Shown here one piece after another: positions 1-10,935 of a DNA stretch of 64,000 nucleotides (position 1 is its first letter; every line of letters starts with the position of its first letter). The stretch is from contig CM056376.1 in assembly GCA_029718625.1 (NCBI GenBank), forward strand, positions 95,337,945 to 95,401,944, written 5' to 3'. The notes below the pieces were generated by a model. The model worked only from the letters and a program-made list of their open reading frames with translations, did not search any database and had not been told where the DNA came from. This DNA is from Synaphobranchus kaupii. Lineage: Eukaryota; Chordata; Actinopteri; Anguilliformes; Synaphobranchidae. The translations under genes and the position numbers were made by a program.

Positions 1-660
1 ATGCCGCCTTTCTGACACAATGTCTCATTTCTTTTCAAGCACAACCGTCCCGCTTTACTACATCAGAGTCCCGCGTAGCTTTTATTTTGTCCCTCCTGTG
101 TGATCAGGCCCTCGCTTGGGCTGACCCTTTAATTTGGTGATTCCATCCAGCTCATGAAGGAAATGCAGCTGGTCTTTGATCACGAGGTTTCAGGTGAGGA
201 GGCAGCCAGGAGATTGACCAGCTTGCGTCAGGGCACTGACACTGTAGCGGCCTTTTCTATTTCATTCCGAGCATTAGCCGGGGAGACAGGTTGGCCTGAC
301 GGTCCGTTAAAATCTTTATTTTTAAAAGCATTGTCCAACCCCATTAAGGACGTGTTAGCTCAGCTGGAGCCTCATGCTACATTCAGTGCTCTGGTTACCA
401 CAGCGATTCGCCTTGACAACCATGTCAGAGAGCGAGAGTGAGACAGGGGAGTGGAGAGACCGTTCGGTTCCCCATCTCTCTTCCTCTCCGGTAATGTCTC
501 CAGTCCCCCCTTCCGCCCACTCCTCCCTTGACCGGGAGGAGCCCATGCAGGTGGACGGTGCTTCTCTCGCGGCTTAGCTTGTCTTGGCTTGCGCAGAGGA
601 CTGGTGCCGTTACTGCAGGTGCAGGGGGCACATGAAAGATCACTTCCCAAAATTGGGGGG
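1..660 (+). pseudogene. Decayed gag of a Sushi-type Ty3/gypsy element (5' end outside window)
   Basis: This is the C-terminal part of a Ty3/gypsy Gag. One frame from about position 11 and the open segment 154-441 align by eye with the Gag of the complete element at 38824-39867; shared words include [14 protein letters not shown] and the run of charged residues after the capsid-like part. A frameshift or stop near 130-150 separates the two pieces. A zinc-knuckle remnant follows at about 602-640 as C-x2-C-x4-H, but the last cysteine position reads His, so the CCHC finger is broken. Gag packages element RNA in cytoplasmic particles; this copy cannot make a normal one. The upstream part and the 5' LTR lie left of the window. 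Confidence 0.85.
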
Positions 661-662
661 AA

Positions 663-1727
663 ATGGGGGGGGTTTTGCTGGGGGAGCCGGGTACCCTACC
701 GAGATATGATTGCACTGCCAATCGGACGTTATTGCCGGTTCAGCTGTTCTGGAATAGGCGCTCAGCTAATATCGGTGCTTTTATTGATTCCAGAACAGTC
801 AATTGCCTCATGGATGCCAAATGGGCCCAGGAACATAAAGTTCCCATAAACCCCCTGATTAGGTCCCGTTTGGTCACTGCCCTCGACGGCCGCCCGTTGG
901 GCACCGGTACCATTAAAAAGACCACGGGTCCCCTGACCATGCGCGCCTTCCACAAGGGTCATTCAGAACTGATCCAGTTCCTTTTAGTTGATTCCCCAGC
1001 TTATCCTTTAGTTTTGGGGCATTTGTGGCTGGTCCGGCACAGCCCACACATTGATTGGGGTAGTGACAAGGTTGTCGTCCTTCAATGGGGTCCCCAATGT
1101 GGGGTTCACTGTCGACTGACGGCTCCCTTTGCATCTCGCGGGCGTAGCCCTCGCTCGGAGCTTAGTCAGGTTAGTGACTTTAAGGAAGTGAATTCCCGGC
1201 CTGATCAAGGCAATTTCGCTCCTGTCTCCGAGGAGGGGAGGGAGAACATTGCGGGGATAGGGGCGTCCGATTTTCCCTTGCCAGTTAAGGTATCGGTCTG
1301 CTCCCGCAAAGGGGGTTCACGGCTCCCACCCTCAGGTCTTTTACGCCCTTCACCCATTCCCAGGCGTTCTGGGAGGCGCGTTCGTGCGGCACTTCTGCGC
1401 GCCACAGCCAAAGAAGAGGTTGCGGCCGATAGGTGTCATCGTTCCACGTTCCATGTCTCTCGGTTGAAACCGGTGCTGGTTAGCGCTCTCGCCCCGGCTG
1501 ACAGGTTGCCGCCTCCCTCCCGGCTCTTGGAGGGAGGTCTGGCTTACATTGCTCAGCGCATTTTGGCAGAGAGAAGCGGGGGCAGTGGTGCCCAGTTTTT
1601 AGTGGATTGGGAGGGTTATGGTCCTGAGGAGCGCTGCTGGGTTCCTTCCAAGAACATCTTGGACCCAACACTTATTAGGGACTTCTGCAGACACAAGGCT
1701 GAAGGATCGCCTGTGGTCATCCTTTAG
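663..1727 (+). pseudogene. Internally deleted pol (protease remnant joined to chromodomain), 354 codons open
   Basis: The frame stays open for 354 codons but is a shortened Pol. It starts with the aspartic protease domain, where the active-site triad has become D-S-R (786-794). It then jumps past reverse transcriptase, RNase H and the integrase zinc finger to a short stretch after that finger (GSRLPPSG word), skips the integrase DDE core, and resumes at the post-integrase FHVSRLKPV word and a full-looking chromodomain. Compared with the 1176-codon pol at 35276-38806, three deletions explain the gaps, and all keep frame. The chromodomain retains the Tyr and Trp positions that form the aromatic cage in this family. 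Translation start is uncertain because 663 is only the first Met; in the intact relative pol follows gag by frameshift. It cannot encode a working polymerase. Confidence 0.85.
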
Positions 1728-1738
1728 TAGGGGGGTCC

Positions 1739-2439
1739 TGTCATGGCTTCTAGCAGCCTCTGTTGTTCCTGCGTTTTGGTTTCCTTTTTGGCATCATCAG
1801 GACGCTCTATCTGATATTCGTATCTTGCCCGACAATTATTCCCTACACCTGTTTTGCGTTTCCTGCCGGCTATAAATACCTCAGGACTTCCGCATTTCCG
1901 TATTTCGATATTGTCTTTGCTATGTTGACAAACGAAGTCGGTAAGGTATAGGAATTTTGGTCGCTGCATTTCTGGTTCGTACGAATAGGAAACGCAGGAA
2001 GTCTGGTTATAAGGTTTAGGATTAGATTTTTAGGATTAGATTCTCTTTCCTTTCCAATATTTCTTCATCCTTTATTCTTTTCAGCTGTTGCCAGTTGTGT
2101 TCAGCTCTTTTGCCACAAGAGCTTTAGCTAACAGGTCTTTTCTATTCTTTTCCCTCACTCGTTTTATCGAGTTTTGTTTTGTTTCACCACCTCTTGTTAC
2201 ACCTAATTATTTTGTGCGTGAGGTTCTTTTGTTAGTTATTCTCGCTGTTTAACGAGATCGCCTCAGTTTTTGGAGGTTGCTTTGTTTCGCCTTGTGCTAA
2301 GGAAGTTTTGCTCCCGATCCTGTGTTATCTCAGTCCTGGTGCGGCTACTTCCGTGTTTTGTGGCGTATCTCTCTAGATGCACTTTTAGAAATCCTTATCA
2401 GTCACGTTTGGTTCTCCGAACCTTACACTCCCCCTTACA
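1739..2439 (+). repeat. 3' LTR of the degenerate Sushi-type element
   Basis: The LTR starts TGTCATGG directly after a purine/G-rich tract (TAGTAGGGGGG, 1725-1735) and ends CCCTTACA. Both ends and several interior blocks match the 753-bp LTRs at 34512 and 39872 read on their minus strand, with many substitutions and about 50 bp less length. A TATA box (TATAAATA) lies at 1871-1878. The target duplication cannot be tested because the left end is outside the window. The following sequence (from 2440) is the interior of another transposon family, so this element probably inserted into that transposon. Confidence 0.85.
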
Positions 2440-2946
2440 TATGGTTTGAGGCTTGTTTGATACCTCAGACCCTTGGTGACTTGCAGCCATTTTACTAACC
2501 ATGTATTCCATACTGTTCCAGCATAATTTACAGCTAAATCTAGTCCCAACCCCCAATTCCCATAGAGATCCATTCAAATGCAGAGACGTTATAGTATCGC
2601 TTGTAAGAGTACCTGAAAATAAGATATCAAGAGTCTTTTGATGTTGTTGGGTCACAGACATCAGGAAGTCATGGCATGCAAAGGATATGCGACCAAATAT
2701 TAAAAATTATTACTTTGTTCTATATATAAATGCAGGGGTGGCAATAATTGTGCCACATGTGGTTTTGTTAAAAATAATTATTTCTTGATGAGGGATTTTT
2801 TTTTCCATAGTAAATTTACTTCAATTGAAGGTTGGATTTTTCACATTTTTTCAGTGTGAGATTATCCTAATTCGCCAAACAGCAATTTTTTTTATAACAA
2901 TTTTTACTCATCTTTACCAGTGGTGCCAATAATAGTGGAGGGCACT
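2440..2946. mobile_element. Long-TIR TA-flanked transposon, right part (copy A)
   Basis: This stretch matches, block by block, the right half of the complete copy at 57341-58266 and the copy ending near 9016. Shared blocks include GGTTTGAGGC-like, GATGTTGTTGGGTCACAGAC and the terminal GGTGCCAATAATAGTGGAGG. The outer end is followed by AT/TA, as expected of a TA-target element. No transposase is visible, so it is a non-autonomous, Tc1/mariner-like element. Its left half is missing in the window because the LTR element (end at 2439) abuts it. Confidence 0.75.
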
Positions 2947-3636
2947 ATATCATCTTGCTATGCAGCCAGAAACGAGAGAGGTCACATGTCAGTGTGAGAC
3001 TGAGTGGGTTACATCGCTGTCGAAACTGGTCTGAAACTGAGGCAGGTGCCTAGGCGAAGTAGAGGTAGGCTAATAATGTTAGCTGAGCTGAAATCCTTAT
3101 TTATAATGGCTGTTTTTCATTAATTTCTGTCGTTCGAGGTAACTTACGCACCTCTGCAAATAAAGTTTGGGTGCGTCTGCTTTTTTTTACTAACATTACC
3201 GCTACGCTCGGCTCGCTGGGAGCTGCTGCCTCTAAGTTAGGTGTAACGTTAGCTGTAGCTTACATTGCTTGTTTTGTTGTTGATTAATTACATAATTTGT
3301 AGCTATCTAGTTATGTAACATTAGCTATATTATCTACACTTCAAGAACTGCAGTTTCTCCCTTGTAAGAAAGACGGAGGATATTTGGGATTCCAGATTCA
3401 AATTAGCGAGATATTGATAATTACAGATATTACGACTGCTATGGCAGTAGTTGTTGCTGTCCAGCAATTTGCACACAGCTATCCTGTTATTGCCGTAATG
3501 GTAACATAACGTTAATAGAAAAACAAAACAGGATTCCGGATTCTAGGCAAATATTTATTACAGATGTTGACGTTACATACGACTGTTATCATACCATTCA
3601 GAAACATCAAGATTCTCTCGGGGGTGGACCACATTT
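2947..3636. other. No gene seen; AT-rich with many TTAGCTA/AACGTTA words
   Basis: There is no supported coding sequence. The stretch is AT-rich and carries repeated short words such as GTTAGCTAGCT and AACGTTAGCT, which continue to about 5110. It may be an old, unclassified repeat or the 3' flank of the minus-strand exon pair. Confidence 0.4.
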
Positions 3637-3804
3637 TTAGAAGATCTTGTTCTCATCCTCCTGCCCCTCGTTGTCCCACAGACACGACGCTTTCTCCTCC
3701 TCAACAGAGGGGGATGGAGGAGGAGAGTGATCCTCAATTTCAGACACAATGTCATCCAATTTGGCTAATGCATTAGCTTCAGGATAGCAGTGCCCAAAAG
3801 AAAG
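3637..3804 (-). CDS. Candidate terminal exon, acidic protein, unrecognised (pairs with 4560-4715)
   Basis: The minus strand reads open from 3804 to a TAA stop at 3637-3639. It is immediately preceded by an AG dinucleotide (3806-3805) suitable as a splice acceptor. The peptide is acidic and serine/proline-rich: it contains the word LDDIVSEIEDHS, then SPPPSPSVEEE, and ends in an acidic tail. Composition and reading frame look like real protein rather than chance, but I do not recognise the family. It lies 755 bp downstream of another coding-like segment on the same strand and could be the last exon of that gene, or the residue of a gene whose middle exons were deleted. Splicing and frame continuity are inference. 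Confidence 0.35.
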   Translation of the reverse strand, partial: LSFGHCYPEANALAKLDDIVSEIEDHSPPPSPSVEEEKASCLWDNEGQEDENKIF

Positions 3805-4559
3805 CTAACTAGGCAACTAGCTAGCGACCGCGACAGCCCGCCCATTTAAAAAAATTTTAAAAAAGTCCCGCCCCAACGTCCGGTTTCACGAGAAAGCCTT
3901 CTGAAAAGCATATTAGGAAAAATGTGATCTGACTTCCGTTTTGTGGGGCCTTTAACGTTACCACACTGACAAGATTAGACAAAATACTTACAGCCAGTCA
4001 GGAATACAATGGGCCTATTTCATGTCAAGCTGTCGTAGAACGGAAGTAAACAAAAATAGTGTATCGCCTCTTCCGGTTTTGTTTTACCACATTGGAAACT
4101 ATAGCATTAGAGAAGATGGTGTTGTTAGCTCAGTACAAACATTAGATTTATATTCAGTAACATTAAGCAGAAATGTTTGTTAAACAGACAAGTTAGCTAG
4201 TTGACAATAGCTGCTGACATTAGAAAGCGAAGCAAAGTACAAGCGACCTATGATAAAGTTTAACTTCATGTTGTGGGTGGATTGAACAACGCTTGAAAAG
4301 AGAGGACAGAGCTAAGTCTGCACTGAAAGATATCTAGCTAGACATAGGCCTACACGATGATACATAACAGCTACAAGCTTACATTTGACTAAGTTATGTT
4401 CAATGAATGAGCATAGCATATATTTCTGGGAAACATTTTGTTAGTCGTATATTAGCACATTGTGCTACACTTTTTGTATGAAAACACATATATAAATTTT
4501 ATTATTATTATTATTATCTTAGCTAAATGAATTAACATAGATTAACGTTAATGTTACAG

Positions 4560-4715
4560 TCACTTGTCTTGGTAGTCGAAGATGAACTGCTCATGAAAGG
4601 GCTTGTATCCCTTCTTTACTTTGGACCCCTTGGTTTTACTGTGAATGTCCGTTAGCCGGTGAACATCGTTCATGTCCATTTTTGGTAATTTTTTTAAAGA
4701 AGACGTGAACTCCAT
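4560..4715 (-). CDS. Candidate first coding exon, 51 codons, basic N-terminal domain
   Basis: An ATG at 4715-4713 opens a 51-codon frame ending in TGA at 4562-4560. A GT that could serve as a splice donor overlaps the last codon (..CAA|GTGACT). The peptide has a lysine-rich region and the word KKGYKPFHEQFIFDYQ. This resembles, from memory, the N-terminal segment of the SWIM/YqaJ-type proteins that are common in fish and often tied to transposons. That resemblance is weak and unverified. A promoter-like block lies directly upstream (4716-4860). No further exon is obvious between this segment and 3804, so the gene may be internally deleted or have a very short product. Confidence 0.4.
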   Translation of the reverse strand: MEFTSSLKKLPKMDMNDVHRLTDIHSKTKGSKVKKGYKPFHEQFIFDYQDK

Positions 4716-4860
4716 TAGCTAACTTAAGTAAAATACCGTTCTGTGGTTGTCAGTTGTGTGATCGTAGCTGCCCTCGATACAAACGGAAGTTGTCATACAC
4801 TGCTTTGCTGGAGCAGAAACTGTTACCATAGCGATGTGAAATAGGCCAATAGGAATGGCC
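4716..4860 (-). promoter_or_regulatory. TATA-less promoter-like block upstream of the 4715 ATG
   Basis: Read on the minus strand, the block holds an inverted CCAAT box (ATTGG; plus-strand GGCCAATAGG around 4845), an X-box-like GTTACCATAGCGATG (about 4824-4838) and an ETS-like ACTTCCGTTT (about 4783-4792). These lie 70-130 bp upstream of the ATG. More ETS-like CGGAAG words occur at about 3940-4080. This arrangement is typical of housekeeping promoters in vertebrates; function here is inference. Confidence 0.3.
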
Positions 4861-5881
4861 AATGTACAAGCAGAGACAGCGGGAAGGTAAAGCTAGCCAT
4901 TAAATAGTCAATTAACATTGGTAAACTTGTGACAAAGGCCACAAACACTGAATTCACCATGCATTTAACTTGAGAGTAACATCAAGTTGGCTTATAATGT
5001 TAACCATAAGTCTAGCTAGCATACTCTTAGCTAGCCTGTTAAGCTAGTTGCTGTAACGTTAGCTATTAAGATATCAAAACACACAACTGATAGTGTTAGC
5101 TAACTACTTATTTTTTCCATCAAAAAATGTGTAAACAGAACTGTGTTTAAGTAAAAATATAACACACCCATTACTTAATGGAGAGCCTTGTATATACTAA
5201 ACTGCAGTCAAGGAGCTACTAACGGAAAATTCTTGGGTGGAAAAAAAATCCCCGCCTCCAGAAAGTGGTGGCATGTGTCTGCACATGCGCAAATAGGACA
5301 AACTTTTTAATTATTTAAAAAAGATAAGTAGGATTCAATAACACATTAAAATCTATTAAATAAACTAGATTAAAACATGTAAAAACTACTCAAGGTCAGA
5401 ATCAGTTTTTTTCAGTGTAGAAATTGACAGTAGAATGACGTGGCATAATTATACAAGAATTGCACTTGAGTGAGCAGGGCTTTTCACGTCTGTTTTGGCA
5501 TACATTTGGGCTATTGTTGGCTTTATCTTGTTGCTATGACGGGATACAAATTTTTGGCAATGAAAAAAATATCTCACAGATAGATGCTATTGTCCAATGT
5601 GTCACACATGGGTAGGTACAGTTGCAGGTGAGTCTGGGCAGTGGGTTGTTTGTTAAATGAACCGCATATGTAACAGTGGTGGAACGTAGGAACTCCGTAT
5701 TCTGCACACTTGTCACGAATCATGTACTAATAAAGATAGAACTCGGAGTTTGTTGTTTCCACTCATAGTTTGATTGCAGGAGCAATTCTTGTCTCAGTTG
5801 AGCTATCTCATCTCAGGACGCCGGCATCCTGCCACTAGGGCATCTACCTGAAAGGGTTGCCACAGGCAATATTATATTCCC
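4861..5881. other. No gene seen
   Basis: AT-rich sequence with GCTAGCTA and AACGTTA words to about 5110, and no open frame that looks protein-coding. No repeat boundary could be fixed. Confidence 0.4.
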
Positions 5882-5885
5882 TTAA

Positions 5886-7010
5886 CTCATTCAATGCCAG
5901 AGTTATCTGGAATACTAAGCCTCAGCAGTGCTAAGCCAATATGGCTGCCGACATTCAAAATTTTGATTGATCCTGTCAATGTGCAAACTTCTAATAAAAC
6001 ACATTATTTTACTTATTCAACAGAATTTTTTGTTAATGAGGATTGATGGCACTAAATGGCACACCTGGTTCAGTTCACTATTAGAACAATGTTGAGCAAT
6101 ATTGATGGAAATATTAATAATTTATTTTCAGTGCTTCTTAGTTTGGTTAACATGACTCTTACATTGGTGATGTGTAATAATATTGAAAACTGTTTTTCAC
6201 AAAAATCAGCTCTTGCATAACTATAGATATGTAGAAATGAACAATAAACATAATCACTGGTCATTTGTATAGATATGATAAATGAGCTGTCCACGTGAGT
6301 TACGATGTATCAATCGTTTCAAACAAACAGTTATCTTGAGGCAAAAATAACCTAGGCTAAAATCGGTGGTGTGAGGGACTAATTAAAAACAGAAGCAACA
6401 AAACGATGGTCACTGGAGGAGATATGGGAAATAACTAGACAGAAGTGGAAATCAGAGAATTATTAAATATAAGTCGGAAAAGGGATATTATAAAACATAA
6501 TATGGTAGGCTACTGTCCGTGATGTTTACCAGGCGATGGTGGAATGACTGAAAGCTAGGGGAGTAATTTTACTTTACGTTACTGAGACAGTAGCATAGCA
6601 GTAGCCTAGTTTGTTATATTGCCCACTTGATTGTGTTCAATTTCTATATATTTTTGGTCACTGGAGTAGAAACGTGTTGCAGCAAATTGACGGAGATGCG
6701 TTATTCCCATGCCCTGATTTTGTTTTAGATGGTTAGACATGAGGTTTTTTTTTGAAACATTGGATAAATAAAAAAATTATAATAATAATAAATAAATAAA
6801 TTTTTCCATCTAGAACTATGTAAAAAAAAAAAGAGCCAATCTGGGTAAAAGACGGTAAAAGAACATAATTGTAAATTGGTCATTGTTTAATTTTTTCCAA
6901 CTCAAATCCAGAATTCAGAGTAAAGACGGCTGTGGTCAACTTCAGTCGCCCTCGGCACTTTAGACCGTTTGTATTTTCGTTGACTAAAGTCGCCAGCAGC
7001 AGTGAATGAG
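5886..7010. mobile_element. piggyBac-like non-autonomous element flanked by TTAA
   Basis: The sequence TTAA at 5882-5885 is followed by CTCATTCAATGCCAG. The mirror end, CTCATTCACTGC read on the minus strand, stops at 7010 and is followed by TTAA (7011-7014). Short inverted termini with duplicated TTAA are the signature of the piggyBac superfamily. The 1.1-kb interior has no transposase-like frame, so the copy is non-autonomous or badly decayed. Confidence 0.55.
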
Positions 7011-7014
7011 TTAA

Positions 7015-8370
7015 ACAGCATTTTATATAAGCGGCTAGTGTGTTTCCACAAATTATTTCATTCTTGTTCCTTTTTTTCTTCCTTCTAAAAGTTGTGCCAG
7101 ACCCAAATAAATCTTTATAAAGTAGCTACATGCTCCCCCTGTAAATTATGAAGTGATTGATTAGTGCCACCATTGACGTGATTCACCACATGCTTGATAC
7201 TGACAGCCAGGTGAATTCTCAGTCAATCAGTGTGTAGACTCCAGGTTGATTGTAATTATTCAGTTAAGACATTTCATGCATTGGCCTCCATTGTTCTTTG
7301 CAAACGCTCAATGTATAAAACAGAGGTCTTATGAATGCACTAATCACAACTTTAATCTGCACCTCTCTAGAAATATGGAAGAATAAAAAATATGTTTTTA
7401 ATTTTAGATTTTAAACATGCCTGTATATACATAGTGCCTGCTTGTCCTTCAGATATTATTGGTTTCAACAGTAGTTGTGCATGGACCTCTGCATCGGGGT
7501 AGAAATGAGGCCTGAGCCCGCCTAAGCCCGATGTCCTGAACCAGCCCAACAAGCTCTAGCTAAATTTTAAGCCTGAACCCGATAGAGCCTGATCACTGAA
7601 ATAACAAGAAAACAACACCGTACAGCACAATGGAAAATGATGCAGCGTTTTGTGCAGGAAAGCTGCTAGTGAAGGTGCTTAATGCATTTGCGGAACAGGG
7701 GGCTGGTAACAACGACTGACAATGGCGCAAAGGAAAAGCTTCCAGTGTTTGTGGTGTACTGCTGTGCTCAGCTAGCAAATTAAAACTGATGTTTTTGAGT
7801 TTCACGCTTATTTTTTAAACATGTTTTTCCTTCTCTTAAGTTTGTCGTTTGCACCTCTGCAGCCAACAGCCCAGGAGCGATGTCATCTTTCTTTCAGTGT
7901 GTGTTTGCATGAAGTATGTTTGTAAAATAGAGGAATAATTTATTTTTCATAAAATATTATGCTTGTAATGATCAGAACAGGCTAGCCAGCTAGCTTTAGT
8001 ACCGTTTTCCCTTCTGTTAAAAGTTATGTTATTAAAGCGGGAGTATGCAAGTTTTTTAAAATTTATATTGGGGAATGGTCATGCTTAGTTGATAGCAAGC
8101 ATAGAAATAACTCTTCTGAGAGAAATCCAGCACCATAGCCTACACTGTGTTTATACCCTCAAATTCTGCATTCTAAAATCAGCAATTAGGCCCAAATTTG
8201 TTTTCAAAACAAGTTTTCAAAAGAAAGTGGCTCATGACGATAGACCATAGAACCAATCGAAGAGAATCACATCGCGAACCAATCAACAGTGAGATTGACC
8301 TTGCCAGTTCACCAGCTAGACATTTCACAGTGACCAGTTACACTGGTGCTATTTCGCGGAAAGAAAAACA
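7015..8370. other. No gene seen
   Basis: No convincing coding frame. About 8030-8370 may be the interior of the transposon copy that ends near 9016, but its left end could not be fixed. Confidence 0.35.
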
Positions 8371-9016
8371 TGTAGATATGGATGGATAACTTGAAGGGTT
8401 TCTTCTCCTGACTTATTTTTCCATAGAGTTCAATAGGAAAATTTGTCAGGAGAAACAACCCTTAAAGTGATCCATCCATATCTACTACATATCTGGCAGC
8501 AGAGTGATGGTTTGAGGCTCGTTTGATACCTCAGACCATTGATGACTTACAGCCATTTTACCAACCATTTATTCCATACTGTTCCAGCATAATTTACAGC
8601 TAAATCTATTCCCACCCCCCAATTCCCATAGAGATCAATTCAAATGCAGAGACGTTATAGTATCGCTTGTAAGAGTACCAGAAAATAAGATATCAAGAGT
8701 CTTTTGATGTTGTTGGGTCACAGACATCGGGAAGTCATGGCATGTAAAAGGATATGTGACCAAATATTAAAAATGATTACTTTATTCTATATATAAATGC
8801 AGGGGTGCCAATAATTGCCAATAATAATGGTTTTGTTAAAAATAATTATTTATTGATGAGGGATTTTTTTTTCTCATAATAAATTAACTTCAATTAAAGG
8901 TTGGATTTTTCTAATTCTTTTCAGTGTGAGATTAAGCTAATTCACCAAATGGTGACTTTTTTTAACCCATTTTACTCATCTTTACCAGGGGTGCCAATAA
9001 TAGTGCAGGTCAGTGT
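8371..9016. mobile_element. Long-TIR TA-flanked transposon (copy B, left end uncertain)
   Basis: From about 8445 this matches the interior and right arm of the complete copy at 57341-58266, ending in the degraded terminus ...AATAGTGCAGGTCAGTGTA. A strong hairpin (arms 8371-8411 and 8445-8485) marks its left side; the right arm of that hairpin is shared with the complete copy, the left arm is not. No transposase frame. The true left end may lie further left than stated. Confidence 0.6.
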
Positions 9017-9539
9017 AGATAAATAAATGAATACAATCATAATTGGACAAATTCACATGTCTTGGCTGGCACTATTACTAAAGAATCATATTTGTAAATA
9101 TGTGTGTGTGTGTTAACAATAACTCAATTATTGGTAATGATTTAATGTTAATGTGTCATGTAATATTGCATGCATAAGGTTTAAGACAATAATGTTAAAC
9201 AAAACAATAAGATATGTATTTCTTACAATTAGTGTAATGCAAACACCACTGACAGAATTCATATTGGTCCATTTTTGGAAGGTAAAATGCACATATCTGT
9301 AAAAATATGTAGACAATATCAACATTGGCTATTGTAATATTAACTGTGTATTTATCCACACACAGACAGCATATTATTAAACTGCAAATGCATTAACTTT
9401 GGTGTCAATATATTTGTATTTATATGTGCCTACTTTTTCATTGCAGATTGACAGCACCCATGCATCTGGAATCAGAACCACTGGTTACTACGTTTCATAC
9501 TTGTATTCTTGGTTAAAATACTTTTTCCGGACATATTCC
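9017..9539. other. No gene seen
   Basis: AT-rich sequence between repeats; nothing supportable. Confidence 0.35.
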
Positions 9540-10304
9540 GCTCCGCGGAACAAAAGTACAAAGACAGCAGGCAATAACTCGTGGTACAGGCAGGCAGTGG
9601 TCAACAAAACAGAAGTCAGTAACAGTGGTCAAAAACAGGCTTGGAAGACAGGCTTGGAAAAACCGCTCAAGAGTGCACTGTAAACAGGAGGCAACAATTT
9701 TGCGAAGACAAGACATGAACACTGAGCTTAAATGCAGGTGTAGACAGGTGCAGACAATTAGCTTGAGAGCAGCATGCAAATGGAAATCAGGTGTGGAAGG
9801 CTGACAAGGTAACAAGATAATTAGTAATCGTTAGTAATAAACCTATCCTGACTTAGCGTTAGTAAATTAGTAAATGACATGCACGAGAAACGTAAGGTAA
9901 ACATGAACACATGGTTAGAGAGTTAGTATTACCCAATCCTGATCTAATGTTAGTAGATTTGTAAATAGACACGGGAGAATGAAACAATTAGGGAAGCGTG
10001 AGCGACAGCAAGAGAGAGAGAGAAACAGCATGAACGCAAGGCTGCGGAAAAACACGGAAATGTGTATGCTAAACAGTGAACGGGAAACGTAACATGAATC
10101 ATATATAAAACGAGACATGACAAGAAAATAAATCGTAACAATAATCAAACAATAAACGTGACATGACATGGAAATGAAACGTAACAAGAATTAAACATGA
10201 AACGTGATGTGACCAGACTAAACACAATACGTGACTTTAACAAGAAATCTAACAAAGACAGAAATTAAACATAAAACATGACAAGACAGGCTAGAATCGT
10301 GACA
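9540..10304 (-). repeat. Unclassified LTR-like or other repeat (minus orientation)
   Basis: Read on the minus strand it starts TGTCACGATTCTAGCCTG (end at 10304) and continues with the pyrimidine-rich, ACGTT-rich composition often seen in fish LTRs. The other end and a target duplication could not be found, so the class and left border are uncertain. The GA-rich tract at about 10010-10024 is inside it. Confidence 0.3.
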
Positions 10305-10469
10305 ATGTGCACATTTTGTAGCATGCACAAGTGTTGTTAAACTTTGTGAGATACACAATGCATTATTGTACTTAAGAGATTGTACTGAACTAGATTTGAT
10401 GAAAGCTTATAATGGTGTTTGTATGTGTACACATTTAAATATAAATGAATAAATATAAATATATACCCC

Positions 10470-10681
10470 GATGTGAGACTAGTGGAAACCATTAAAACCA
10501 TCACATCCTGATGGGAGACCAGTGGAAACCATTAAAACCATCACATCCTGATGGGAGACCAGTGGAAACCATTAAAACAATCACATCCTGATGGGAGACC
10601 AGTGGAAACCATTAAAACCATCACATCCTAATGGGAGACCAGTGGAAACCATTAAAACCATCACATCCTGATGGGAGACCA
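10470..10681. repeat. Minisatellite, 40-bp unit, about 5.3 copies
   Basis: Five tandem units of exactly 40 bp start at 10470, 10510, 10550, 10590 and 10630, each GATGGGAGACCAGTGGAAAC followed by CATTAAAACCATCACATCCT, with single-base differences. A sixth unit breaks off after its first 12 bases at 10670. Half-related pieces in inverted form (CCCATCAGG, CATTACGTGATGG) follow at 10698-10740. Confidence 0.95.
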
Positions 10682-10704
10682 AAACCAAGATGTCCCAATT
10701 CCCA

Positions 10705-10935
10705 TCAGGTAATGGTTACCATTACGTGATGGTTTCTAATGTTTTTTCTAGCAGGGTAACTGTTGGTCAAACTACCTGTGCGAATGCGTTGTCCCGAGTA
10801 GGAAACAACAGCTGGCGCATCAATGTCAAGGGAGGCCCGAAGAGCAGTTAGACTCTGCAACAATTCGCTAAATGTCTCCAACCTCAAATAATTTTCTATA
10901 CGTCGCAAGTTTGCAATCAGAGAATCTATTGTCAT
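10705..10935 (-). pseudogene. Possible N-terminal exon of a transposon integrase-like protein
   Basis: A true ATG at 10935 opens a 76-codon frame. The first 60 residues form an amphipathic, leucine-rich helix-type segment (words ENYLRLETFSELLQ and GQRIRTGSLT). This recalls, from memory, the coiled N-terminus of the integrase-core proteins widespread in fish transposons; no catalytic domain is present here. It lies against the 40-bp minisatellite, which may belong to the same element. Either a first exon or a fragment; low confidence. Confidence 0.3.
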
